A stretch of 64,000 nt of DNA, from the NCBI GenBank assembly GCA_963825635.1, contig CAWGTU010000003.1, positions 744,001 through 808,000 of the forward strand, written 5' to 3'. The notes under the pieces are model-generated. The model worked only from the letters and a program-made list of their open reading frames with translations. It did not search any database and was not told the origin of the DNA. The DNA is from JAOUEA01 sp963825635. Lineage in GTDB: Bacteria > Actinomycetota > UBA4738 > HRBIN12. The translations under genes and the position numbers were made by a program. Shown piece after piece: positions 25,559 through 34,523 of this stretch; the first letter of the stretch is position 1, and each line of letters begins with the position of its first letter.

Positions 25559-28500
25559 CTGGGACCCGAGGAGAGCGCAAGCTCGTCACCCTGCTCTTCT
25601 CAGACCTGACCGGGTACACGGCTCTCGCGGCCACGCTGGATCCGGAGGAGGTCTTCTCCCTCATCCGGCCGACGATGGCCGAGCTCCAGCGCGTCGTCGA
25701 GGACCACGGGGGCACCGTGCCACAGGTCCAGGGCGACGGCTTCATGGCGATCTTCGGGGTTCCCGCCGCGCACGAGGACGACGCCGAGCGCGCCGTGCGG
25801 GCCGCTCTGGCCGTGCGCGATCGCATCCGTGAGCTGAACGAGGGCCGTTCGGGACTCTCGATCCCCGAGGTGCATTCGGGCGTGAACTCCGGCGAGGTGA
25901 TGGTCGGCCCGGCACTCGAGGCGTCCGGCATCGCGATCGTCGGCGACGTCGTCAACACCGCCTCGCGCCTCGCCGACCTGGCTCCGTCGGGCACGATCCT
26001 CGTCGAAGAACAGACCTGGCGCAGGACGAGGCATGCGATCCGCTACGGGCCGCGACGCTCGTACGCGGCGAAGGGCAAGCCACTCCCGGTGGTCGCGTAC
26101 GAGGCTCGGTCGCCGCGGACGCCGTTCCCGGCGGGTCGCGCGACGCCTTCCCTCGGGTCGGAGTTCGTCGACCGGGAGGCGCCCCTCGAGCGACTCGCGG
26201 CCGAGCTCCGCGCCGTGCGCGCGGACCGCCGAGCGCGGGTCGTGATCGTCAGCGCGGAGCCAGGATCGGGCAAGACTCGCTTGGCGTCCGAATTCACCAG
26301 GCGCGATCCGGACCTGTTGGTCCTCGCCGGGCGCGCGACCGCATACGGCGCGAGCCTCCCGTTGTCGCCCCTGGCCGCGGCGGTCGGCGAGATCGCCGGT
26401 GTCGCGCCAGGCTCCACGGCCCGGGCGGCCGAACGGCGGATCCGTGGCCTCGCGAAGCAGGTGGCGACCGGGAGCGACGTCCGACACCTGGTACGAGGGC
26501 TCTCGCTCCTCCTGGGCGTCGGCGAACGCCTCGAGAGCCACGGATCACGCGGGACCGAGGACGCCCTCGTGGCGGCGCGAACGGTGCTCGAAGGACTCGC
26601 GAAGGAACGGACGGTCGTCGTCGTGCTCGACGACCTCCAGTGGGCGGATCCGGCCGTCGTGGGCGCGCTCGCCTCCACCGCCGCCGATCCCTGGTCCGGA
26701 CCGATCCTCCTCTTGGGGCTCGCCCGCTCTGACTCCCTCCCCGGCCTGAGCGCCGTCACGAGGATCGAGCTCGACGCGATCCCGGAAGACGCGATGGGCG
26801 AGCTGACCTCGCTCGCACTGGGACGGAAGTCCTTCACGCCTGCGTTGCGTCGGATCGTGACGCGAGCCGGCGGCAACCCCCTCTTCCTGGAGGAGAGCCT
26901 GAGCATGCTGGTGGACGCGGGGGCGCTGGTCTCCACCGCGTCGGGATGGACCGTCGTCGATCCCGACATGCTCGACCGCGTCCCCACCACGGTGCGCGCC
27001 ATGATCGCCGCCCGATTGGACGGGCTCCCACCCGACGATAAGCAGGTGCTCCAATGCGCCTCGGTCACGGGCGAGCTGACGTGGGACCGGCTCCTCACCC
27101 GTCTGGCCCCTGACACGGATGTCCGAGCGGCGCTGCGCAGTCTCGTCGCGCGAGATCTCCTCCGGCGACGACGAGGGTCGCACGCCTCGGGCTCGAACGA
27201 GTTCGTCTTCAAGCACGCCCTGATCCGCGACGTCGCCTATGGCTCATTGCCGCGGGAGGAGCGCGCCCGTCTGCACATCGAGGTCGCGGACTGGATGTCG
27301 CAGGCCGCGAACGTGCCGCGCGAGCCCATCGACGATCTCGCCCATCACTACGCGGAAGCCTGGCGGCTCTCGCGTACGAAGACCGCGACGACCGCTCCCG
27401 ACGGCCTGGCTCGGGCCGCCTCGCTGTACCTCGGACGCTGGGCCGACGAGACGCTCGAGTACCAGGCCCTGGCGGCCGAGTCGCTGTACGCCCGCGCGAT
27501 CGAGGTCGACACCGCGGCTCCCGACGAGGTCGATCCGGATCTGCGTGCTCGCCACGCGATCGGACGGGCCGAGAGCCTGATCGAACTGGGACGCCATCGT
27601 GAGGCCCGAGAGGTTGCCACGCACGCGCGAGAGCTGGCGGAGGGCCTCGACGACGAGCGACTGGGAGCCCGGGCACTCGTGGCGCTCGGTCGCGTCGAAT
27701 CCGACGTCGGGGACGATGTCCGGGCCCGCGAGCTGCTGGAGCGAGCCCTCACCGCCTTCCGGGGGGCCGGCGATGTGGCGGGCGAGGCGTGGGCGACCCA
27801 CAGGCTCTCGGAGATCTCGACCCGGACAGACTACTCGGAGGGACTGGAGTACCTGCGCGCCGCGTACCACCTCTTCGAGGAGGCAGGCGATCGCTGGGGG
27901 CGAGTGATCGCGGCGCAGGACCTCGCGTACATGCTCAGCACGATCGGCGGCGAGGAGTTCCACCGCTGGTACCGCCTGGCCAAGCAGCTCGTCGAAGGCG
28001 ACGGCGACCTGCGGTCACGCGCGGAGCTGCTCCGGACGCTCGGCTACTTCCGCTACTACTGCGGGGAGCACGCGGACGCGATCAGGATCATGCGGGAGGC
28101 GCGGCCGCTCACGGTCGCCGCCGGAGACCGCTACGCCGAGGCCGACACCCTCCTCATCGAGGCCTTGGCCGCCGCCGCCGAGAGCCCGCCGAGCGAAGCG
28201 TCTCGTGCGGCCGCGGCGGTCGTTGCGTTCGGCCGGGAGATCCACTCGGCTCGCGTTCAGGCGCTCGGACGCGCCGCAGAGGCCCGTGCGGCGATGCGCG
28301 CCGGTGACCCCCGCGCCGCCGCCTCACACTTGGCGGCCTGCCGTCGCGGACTCGCGAGGTTCGGCGCGAGCACAGAGATGCTGGAAGCGGACCTGACCGC
28401 CGCGGAGATGCACCTGGACCGAGGAGCCTGGGGAAAGGTCCGTGCGCCCGCCGAAGCCGGCGCCGACGCGGCCAGGATGATCGGCGAGCGCCTCATCGAG

Positions 28501-29010
28501 CCGCTGGGGACGCTCCTCGTCGGCCGCGCCGCGCTCGGCTCGGGCCGGATGAGCACCGCGGTCGAAACGCTGCGGGAAGCCGTCGAGCAGGCGCGGGGGG
28601 CGGGAGCCGACGGCACGCTCTCACTCGCGCGAGCCGCGCGAGACCAGGCGCAGCTGCTGTCCGGACACGTGCCGCGTCCTCGCCGACGGCCGGGAACCGG
28701 GGCGGTGGTGGAGGCGATCGAGGCGGAGAACCACGGGCTCGCGTCGCTGATGGAAGGTGCGAACGACGAGGCGGCGGCGGCGTTCCAGGAGGCCGTGGAG
28801 CGGTGGCGCGAGCTCGGATGGACCTCCTGGCTCGCTCGGGCGCTGACGATGCGGGGAGAGGCCCTGCGCCGCGACGGCGATCGCGCTCGCGCTGCATCGG
28901 CTCGGGCGAGGGCCCGCCGGGTGCTCGATCGACTCGAGACGCCGTCGGGAAGCCGCGCGACGATCCTCGCTCCCTTCGGCCGGCCCTCGACGACGCGGAA
29001 CGCGAGCTGA
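25555..29010 (+). CDS. Class III nucleotide cyclase fused to AAA-ATPase and TPR domains
   Basis: A 1,151-residue cytoplasmic signalling protein. Residues 1-190 form a class III cyclase: FSDLTGYTAL (first metal Asp), VQGDGFMAIFG (second metal Asp), and GDVVNTASRL with the specificity Asp and the Asn/Arg pair that stabilises the transition state. The usual adenine-contacting Lys four residues before the second Asp is Gln. Then comes an AAA_16-type ATPase with Walker A SAEPGSGKT and Walker B VVVVLDDLQWADP, and about 500 residues of TPR-like helices. This three-part layout is common in Actinomycetota. The GTG at 25555 overlaps the upstream stop. The M15 peptidase follows after two bases. Confidence 0.88.
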   Translation: MTGTRGERKLVTLLFSDLTGYTALAATLDPEEVFSLIRPTMAELQRVVEDHGGTVPQVQGDGFMAIFGVPAAHEDDAERAVRAALAVRDRIRELNEGRSGLSIPEVHSGVNSGEVMVGPALEASGIAIVGDVVNTASRLADLAPSGTILVEEQTWRRTRHAIRYGPRRSYAAKGKPLPVVAYEARSPRTPFPAGRATPSLGSEFVDREAPLERLAAELRAVRADRRARVVIVSAEPGSGKTRLASEFTRRDPDLLVLAGRATAYGASLPLSPLAAAVGEIAGVAPGSTARAAERRIRGLAKQVATGSDVRHLVRGLSLLLGVGERLESHGSRGTEDALVAARTVLEGLAKERTVVVVLDDLQWADPAVVGALASTAADPWSGPILLLGLARSDSLPGLSAVTRIELDAIPEDAMGELTSLALGRKSFTPALRRIVTRAGGNPLFLEESLSMLVDAGALVSTASGWTVVDPDMLDRVPTTVRAMIAARLDGLPPDDKQVLQCASVTGELTWDRLLTRLAPDTDVRAALRSLVARDLLRRRRGSHASGSNEFVFKHALIRDVAYGSLPREERARLHIEVADWMSQAANVPREPIDDLAHHYAEAWRLSRTKTATTAPDGLARAASLYLGRWADETLEYQALAAESLYARAIEVDTAAPDEVDPDLRARHAIGRAESLIELGRHREAREVATHARELAEGLDDERLGARALVALGRVESDVGDDVRARELLERALTAFRGAGDVAGEAWATHRLSEISTRTDYSEGLEYLRAAYHLFEEAGDRWGRVIAAQDLAYMLSTIGGEEFHRWYRLAKQLVEGDGDLRSRAELLRTLGYFRYYCGEHADAIRIMREARPLTVAAGDRYAEADTLLIEALAAAAESPPSEASRAAAAVVAFGREIHSARVQALGRAAEARAAMRAGDPRAAASHLAACRRGLARFGASTEMLEADLTAAEMHLDRGAWGKVRAPAEAGADAARMIGERLIEPLGTLLVGRAALGSGRMSTAVETLREAVEQARGAGADGTLSLARAARDQAQLLSGHVPRPRRRPGTGAVVEAIEAENHGLASLMEGANDEAAAAFQEAVERWRELGWTSWLARALTMRGEALRRDGDRARAASARARARRVLDRLETPSGSRATILAPFGRPSTTRNAS

Positions 29011-29012
29011 GC

Positions 29013-30263
29013 ATGCATCGGCGGTGGATCTTCCTCACGCTGATCGCGGCGTTGGGGATCGCGGCGATGGCCCTCACGGTCTACGGACCACCGGGGGCGT
29101 CGGAGCCCGCCGTGGCCCGGGGAGAAGGCGACGGAACGTCCCCGAGGATACCGGTCGTCGACGCCGAGACCGCCGCCCCCGACGCCCCCGAACCCGCCGC
29201 CCCCGAGCCGCCCCCCTACTTCCTGGCGTGGACGCCCGGCGGGCTGCCGCTCGATCTCCGGGCACAGGTCCGGACGGTGCGAGGGTTCGCGTCGACCGTC
29301 GTCGTCGCCGGCGACACGCGCTGGCTGACCCGTTCCATCGGTGCAGACGGCGATGTGATCGACGACCCCGAGCCGCCATTCGCGATCCCGATCGACGCGT
29401 TCGCGGTGAACCCTCTCGAGATCACCCCCTTCCTTCCCTCGTCGGTCCGCGACGACGTGGTCGATGCGCTCGCGCGGGGACAGGGGGTGATCGGCACACG
29501 CAGCGCCGACGTGCGAAGGCTCGGGACGGGCGGCACGCTCGAGTTCGGAGACCGATCGGTGCGGATCGGCGCCGTGGTCCCCGAGGAGCTGATCGGCTGG
29601 AGCGAGATGCTCGTCTCCCGGGAGGTCGGCACGCGGCTCGGCATCGTCGACGACCGATACCTCTGGGCGTTCCCCCGCGAGCGGCAGAGCCTCGACACCT
29701 TCGAGCGGCTGGTGCGCCCCCTGGTCCCCGCGAACGAACCGATCCGGGTCGAAGGCCCCGGCGACACTCCGTACATGCGCGTGGCCAACGGCGTGAACCC
29801 TCCCGTCGTGCTGAAGCAGGCGTTCGGCGAGTTCGCCGCTGCGCTCGACCCCGCGGATCCTGCCTTCTTCCGCATCGACCCGGCCTGGGTCGAGGCGAAT
29901 CTCGTCACCCGCACCGTACCGCTGCTCGGAACGCTCACATGCCACCGCCGCTTCATGGAGGATCTCGTGCGGGCGATGCGGAGGGTGCAACGCGAGGGAT
30001 TGGCGTCCCTGATCCATTCGACCGCCGGGTGCTTCAACGCGCGGACCGTGGCACGCAGCCCCACGAACCCGCCGTCGTTCCACGCGTACGGTGCCGCGGT
30101 CGACATCAACGCGCCGGAGAACGCGTTGGGTGCGGTGCCGACGATGGATCGGCGTGTCGTCGCGATCTTCGAGGACCTCGGCTTCAACTGGGGCGGCGAC
30201 TTCCTGATCCCCGACGGCATGCACTTCGAGTACGGAGGCGGACCGCTCGCGGGCGAGTCGTGA
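29013..30263 (+). CDS. M15-family D-alanyl-D-alanine carboxypeptidase-like protein, membrane anchored
   Basis: A 416-residue protein with an N-terminal hydrophobic anchor or signal (about 5-24), a Pro/Ala-rich linker (about 40-70), a middle region with no match I recognise, and a C-terminal M15 zinc-peptidase domain. The metal ligands are visible: His357 and Asp364 in SFHAYGAAVDINAPEN, and His404 in DGMHFEYGG. A preceding CHRRFMEDLVRAMRRVQ and ASLIHSTAGCFNAR are typical too. It probably trims peptidoglycan peptides outside the cell. The ATG at 29013 is two bases after the cyclase stop, so it belongs to that operon. Confidence 0.85.
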   Translation: MHRRWIFLTLIAALGIAAMALTVYGPPGASEPAVARGEGDGTSPRIPVVDAETAAPDAPEPAAPEPPPYFLAWTPGGLPLDLRAQVRTVRGFASTVVVAGDTRWLTRSIGADGDVIDDPEPPFAIPIDAFAVNPLEITPFLPSSVRDDVVDALARGQGVIGTRSADVRRLGTGGTLEFGDRSVRIGAVVPEELIGWSEMLVSREVGTRLGIVDDRYLWAFPRERQSLDTFERLVRPLVPANEPIRVEGPGDTPYMRVANGVNPPVVLKQAFGEFAAALDPADPAFFRIDPAWVEANLVTRTVPLLGTLTCHRRFMEDLVRAMRRVQREGLASLIHSTAGCFNARTVARSPTNPPSFHAYGAAVDINAPENALGAVPTMDRRVVAIFEDLGFNWGGDFLIPDGMHFEYGGGPLAGES

Positions 30264-30283
30264 GCCGGATCGATGACAGCTAC

Positions 30284-30339
30284 GACTTCCGGCCGATGTC
30301 GTCGGCATGCGGCCGTGGGACGCTCTTAGGACGGAAGTC
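30284..30339 (+). terminator. Possible stem-loop after the M15 gene
   Basis: GACTTCCG (30284-30291) and CGGAAGTC (30332-30339) are perfect 8-base inverted repeats flanking GGCCG/CGGCC, which can also pair. There is no T-run. It could end the cyclase operon or fold in the leader of the next gene. Confidence 0.3.
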
Positions 30340-30380
30340 TCGGTAGCCCAACTCGACCCCCGGGGGAGGGACAGCCCTTG

Positions 30381-32732
30381 ATGCTCTGCGGACGAACCGC
30401 CCGCGCGTCCGCGAAGGCGCTCGTCGCGTGCCTGATCGCGGCAACGATCTCGCTGCTCCCGACCGCACGGGCGAACGCCGTGATGCCGGAGACGCGGCCC
30501 GACGAGGTCGGCATGGTCGACGGGTTGGTGCGAGCGATCGCGATCACCGGTGACGAGGTCTGGATCGGGGGCTCCTTCAGCGAGATGCTCGACGCGAACG
30601 GCACGAAGGTGCAGGCCGCCTCGAGCCTGGCCGTCTTCGACGCGGATTCCGGCGCGCCGATCACCTCGATCACCGTGCCCGACGTGACGAAGTCGGGGGG
30701 GGCCGGCACCGTGTTCGACCTCTCGCTCGGCCCCAACGGCCTGCTCTATCTCGCGGGTTCCTTCGACCGGGTGGGAGGGCTTGCGCGGAAGAACGTGGCG
30801 GCCATCGACCCGAGCGACGGATCGGTCGCGTCGTTCGCACCGAACACGTCCGCCGCGAAGAGCGTGCTCGCGACGTCGGGGGCCATCTTCGTCGGCACGT
30901 CCAAGCTCCTCTCGTTCGAGACGAACGGCTCGGCGTCGCCGGGCTACGACGCCCCGGAGGTGGAGACCGATCCTTCGTTGCGGGGCCACAACACCCCGCC
31001 GCAGATCCGTGACATGGTGATGGTCGGCTCGACGGTCGTCGCGGCATGTCAATGTGACAGCACGCTCGAAGGCGGCGGGCGCTCGGCCTCGAAGGCCGCG
31101 ATCAAGGTGGACGCGAGCACCGGCTCCGTCCTGAACTGGACGCCGGGCAACCTTCCCGACCACAGCGCCGCGTTCGGCATCAGCCTGATCGTGCGGAACG
31201 ATCCCGGCTCGGGCAAGCCGACCGTCTACCTCGGCTCCGGTGGCTCCGACTTCGCCGCAGGGTACGACCTCGCGACGGGGGCCCAGGTCTTCAAGACCGA
31301 CACCTCAGGCTCGTCGCAGGCGGTCGCATGGATGGACGGGCTCTTGTACGTCGGTGGTCACTTCCAGTGGGTCGCGAAACAGCAGGCTCAGCAGTGCGAC
31401 GCGAACAGCCATCCGAACACCGACTGCCATCATGCCCCGCGCCTCGTCGTGATCGATCCCGACAGCGGTCGCGTGATCCCCGAAGCCGCGCCATGGAACC
31501 CGGGCATCTGCTGCAAGTACAACGGCGTGTGGGCCCTGGCCCCCGATGCCGGGGGTCACCGTCTGCACGTCGGCGGGGAGTTCACGAAGGCCGGCGGCAC
31601 GTGGAGCGGTTCCGGCACCGACTGGCGGCTGGTCGGCGCGAGGGCCCAGACCTACTACGCGCGGTTCTCCGAGAGCCCGACGACGCTCGAGACGCTGACA
31701 TTGTCGTTCTCGGGTGACGGACTGGGACGCGTCACGAGCGACTCCTCGGCCGTGGACTGCACCCACGACTGCGAGGTCGGCTTCGTCGACGGCACGGTCG
31801 TCTCACTCGCCGCCGACCCCGACCCAGGATCGGTGTTCACGGGCTGGGGCGGCGCGTGCGCCGGCACCGGAACGTGTCGGCTCACGATGGACCGAGCCCG
31901 TTCGGTCACCGCCACGTTCTCCTCCGATGGCTCCGGCCCCACGTGTGGCCGCATCGCCTATACCTCGTCGCGCGACGGCAAGGTCGACATCTTCACGATG
32001 ACGCGCAAGGGTGCCAAGAAGACCCGGATCACGAGGCACGCGGCCGCAGATCGCGACCCCGCCTGGTCGCCGGACTGCTCGCGCATCGCCTATGTCAGCA
32101 CCCGCTCCGGCGACGCGGAGATCTTCGTGATGGACGCCGACGGCTCGAACCGAGAGCGCCTCACCCGCAGGGCGGGGGCCGACACCAAACCAGCGTGGTC
32201 GCCGGACGGACAGCGGATCGCGTTCACGAGCACTCGCACGGGCAACGCGGAGATCTTCGTGATGGACGCCGACGGCAGCGGCCAGACCAACCTCACCGAC
32301 CATGCTGCCCGCGACCGAGCCCCGGCCTGGGCGCCCGACGGAGCACGGATCGCGTTCGACAGCAACCGAGGCGACGACACGAACGTCTGGACGATGACCA
32401 CCTCCGGCGGCTCGCTCCGCAAGCTGACCGGCGACGACGGACGATCGACGGCCCCCGCCTACTCGCCCGACGGCGGCACGATCGCGTTCGTCAGCGACCG
32501 CGAGGGCGCCCGTCGGATCTGGCTGATCGACGCCGACGGGGACCGGCCACGGCGGCTCACGAGCGGCCGAGGCAGGCACGCTCATCCGTCGTTCGCACCG
32601 AGCGGGAAGCGGATCGCCTTCGCGAGCACGCGAACCGGTCACGACCAGATCTGGATCGTGAAGCCGAACGGCTCGGCATCCAAGAACATCTCGAAGAGCG
32701 ACCGCGTCGATTCCACCCCGAACTGGTCCTGA
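30381..32732 (+). CDS. Secreted beta-propeller protein with TolB-like repeats
   Basis: A 783-residue exported protein. After a signal peptide (about 1-34, ending ARANA) comes a first propeller of delta-60/PQQ-like blades (VWIGGSFSEM, LYLAGSFDRVGGLARKNVAAIDP, LYVGGHFQWV, LHVGGEFTKAGG) to about residue 440. Next is a short Cys-containing bacterial repeat (GDGLGRVTSD, CTHDCEVGF, GWGGACAGTGTCRLTMD). The last 260 residues hold six PD40/TolB-like blades (AWSPDGQRIAFTSTRTGNAEIFVMDADGS type). The role is unknown; binding of surface partners or glycans is possible. The ATG at 30381 follows a GGGGGAGGG stretch; a TTG one codon upstream is also possible. It precedes the phosphatase pair by 39 bases. Confidence 0.82.
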   Translation: MLCGRTARASAKALVACLIAATISLLPTARANAVMPETRPDEVGMVDGLVRAIAITGDEVWIGGSFSEMLDANGTKVQAASSLAVFDADSGAPITSITVPDVTKSGGAGTVFDLSLGPNGLLYLAGSFDRVGGLARKNVAAIDPSDGSVASFAPNTSAAKSVLATSGAIFVGTSKLLSFETNGSASPGYDAPEVETDPSLRGHNTPPQIRDMVMVGSTVVAACQCDSTLEGGGRSASKAAIKVDASTGSVLNWTPGNLPDHSAAFGISLIVRNDPGSGKPTVYLGSGGSDFAAGYDLATGAQVFKTDTSGSSQAVAWMDGLLYVGGHFQWVAKQQAQQCDANSHPNTDCHHAPRLVVIDPDSGRVIPEAAPWNPGICCKYNGVWALAPDAGGHRLHVGGEFTKAGGTWSGSGTDWRLVGARAQTYYARFSESPTTLETLTLSFSGDGLGRVTSDSSAVDCTHDCEVGFVDGTVVSLAADPDPGSVFTGWGGACAGTGTCRLTMDRARSVTATFSSDGSGPTCGRIAYTSSRDGKVDIFTMTRKGAKKTRITRHAAADRDPAWSPDCSRIAYVSTRSGDAEIFVMDADGSNRERLTRRAGADTKPAWSPDGQRIAFTSTRTGNAEIFVMDADGSGQTNLTDHAARDRAPAWAPDGARIAFDSNRGDDTNVWTMTTSGGSLRKLTGDDGRSTAPAYSPDGGTIAFVSDREGARRIWLIDADGDRPRRLTSGRGRHAHPSFAPSGKRIAFASTRTGHDQIWIVKPNGSASKNISKSDRVDSTPNWS

Positions 32733-32771
32733 AGCGACATCGCGGGCGCCGCCCTCGGTAGGGTGTTCGTC

Positions 32772-34489
32772 ATGCCCGCGCACCCGAGGAGTCCCCGGTC
32801 GTCGCCTGGACGCGATCGCCGATCTCGGGGCCACCTCGTGGCGCAGCTGCTTACGATCGCCGCGCTGACCACCGGGTGTGTCGCGTCCCAGCAGGAGGCC
32901 GCTTCCTTCGACGACGTGAACCTCCCGCCGCCGACGCGTCCACGATCGAAGCGCTCCCGAGACGGATCTGTTCGGCGACGGACGCCGAGCTGCTGCGTCG
33001 CATCGCCCAGGGGGCGAACCCGAAGCGCAGCGGCGAGATCCAACTCGTGCCGCCGGAGTCCTTGCAGGCGGGCGGACTCTCTCACGCCTCGCCGTTCGAC
33101 ACGACCCAGCAGGTGCCGCTCCTCGTGACCGGTGATGGCATCGTTCGTCCGGGTGTCTACGAGCGCCGGGTGACGCTCGCCGACGTGGCCCCGACCGCGG
33201 CGGAGATCCTGAAGTTCCCCGGCTTCCGCGCCCCCGACGGCAGCTCGCTGTCCGAGGCGCTGCTCCCTGCCGCCACGCGGGACGTGCCGCGCCTCATCGT
33301 CACGGTGATCTGGGACTCGGCGGGCACCGACCTGCTCGACCGCTGGGAGGAGGGATGGCCACGGCTCCGCGAGCTCGCCGATCGGTCCGCGTGGTTCACG
33401 GACGCAGCCCTCGACGCATCTCCGTCGAACACCCCGCCCAGCCACGCCACGATCGGCACGGGGGCATTCCCGAGGACACACGGCATCCCCGACGAGTACG
33501 TGCGGTTCGACGGGCGCATCGAGAGACCGCTGCACCTAGGGCCGCGTGTGCTCCGCGTGCCGACCTTGGGCGACGAGTATGACCTCGCCATGGGCAACGA
33601 GTCTCTGGTGGGAACCGTGGGCTCGCTCTCCGCCCACCTGTTGATGATGAGCAGGGGTTCGTTCGTGCCGGATGCCGACGAGGACCTCGCGGTCACCCGA
33701 GAGCCGAAGGACGCGGCGACCGGGGGCGACGATTCCGCCCCGCGCTGGCAGCTCTCCGAGGAGATGGCGCCGTACTACGCGTTCCCCGCCTACGCGAACG
33801 ATCCGTCGATGGACGACCGGTTCCTCACCGAACTCGAGGCGCTCGACCGGGCCGACGGCGCCGACGACGGACGCTGGCGGGACCACGAGATCTCGAGCCT
33901 GCTCGGAGGGTGGGACACGCCGGCGCGCTCGGCGTGGCAGACCGACATGGTCGAGGCCGTGATCGAACGCGAGGGCTTCGGAGCCGACGACGTGCCCGAC
34001 CTGCTCTACGTGAACTACAAGATGCTCGACTCCCTGGGCCACTCCTACAGCGCCGATGGGGTGGAGCTCCTCGACGGGCTGCGGGCTCAGGACCGCGAGC
34101 TGGAGCGGCTCGTCCGCATCCTCGACGAGCGCGTCGGAGCCGGACGATGGGCGATGATCCTCACCGCCGACCACGGCATGGCCCGCGACCCGGCCGTCAC
34201 GGGCGCCGATCGCTACGACGTCACGGAGCTGACAGCCTCGATCGAGGACGCCTTCGGTGCAGGGGTGGTGCAACAGATGCGCCCCACCCAGATCTGGCTC
34301 GACACGCACGCCCTCCGGGCCGAAGGCTCGAACGTCGCGGAGGTGGCGGCGTTCCTCATGGCGATGCCGCGAGCCGCGGTCGTGCGGGACGACGGTGAGA
34401 TCGAGCGCCCGGACGACCCCGCGTTCCTCGCAGCGATCCCGACGACGATGCTCGGCACGCTGCCCTGCGCCCACGATCCGGGGTCCTGA
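32772..34489 (+). CDS. Alkaline-phosphatase-superfamily protein, permuted motif order, paralogue 1 (frame interrupted)
   Basis: Two frames combine into a 572-residue exported phosphodiesterase-like protein. The first, from the ATG at 32772 (7 bases after TAGGGT, 32759-32764), gives a signal with a weak lipobox (LTIAALTTGC). About 32921-32930 one base appears to be missing in a CCC/CCG run; restoring it continues into the second frame. There the order is unusual: GGLSHASPFDTTQQVP and LADVAPTAAEIL come first, then VIWDSAG (metal Asp), SPSNTPPSHATIGTGAFP (nucleophile Thr), VNYKMLDSLGHSY (Asp/His) and LTADHGMA (Asp/His). In normal members the SH/VP block is C-terminal. It is a tandem paralogue of the next gene. 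The substrate is unknown. Confidence 0.82.
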
Positions 34490-34509
34490 TCGTCGGACCG
34501 GTCCGACGG

Positions 34510-34515
34510 TACCCT
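34510..34515 (+). promoter_or_regulatory. -10 hexamer (TACCCT) for phosphatase paralogue 2
   Basis: TACCCT ends 8 bases before the GTG at 34524, within the 34-base gap between the two paralogues. It suggests that the second copy is also transcribed on its own. Confidence 0.4.
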
Positions 34516-34523
34516 TGCCGCTC

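Noticed and set aside
28257..31163. Minus-strand open frame of nearly 970 codons
   Set aside because: Antisense to the cyclase, M15 and propeller genes, with Arg-rich composition.
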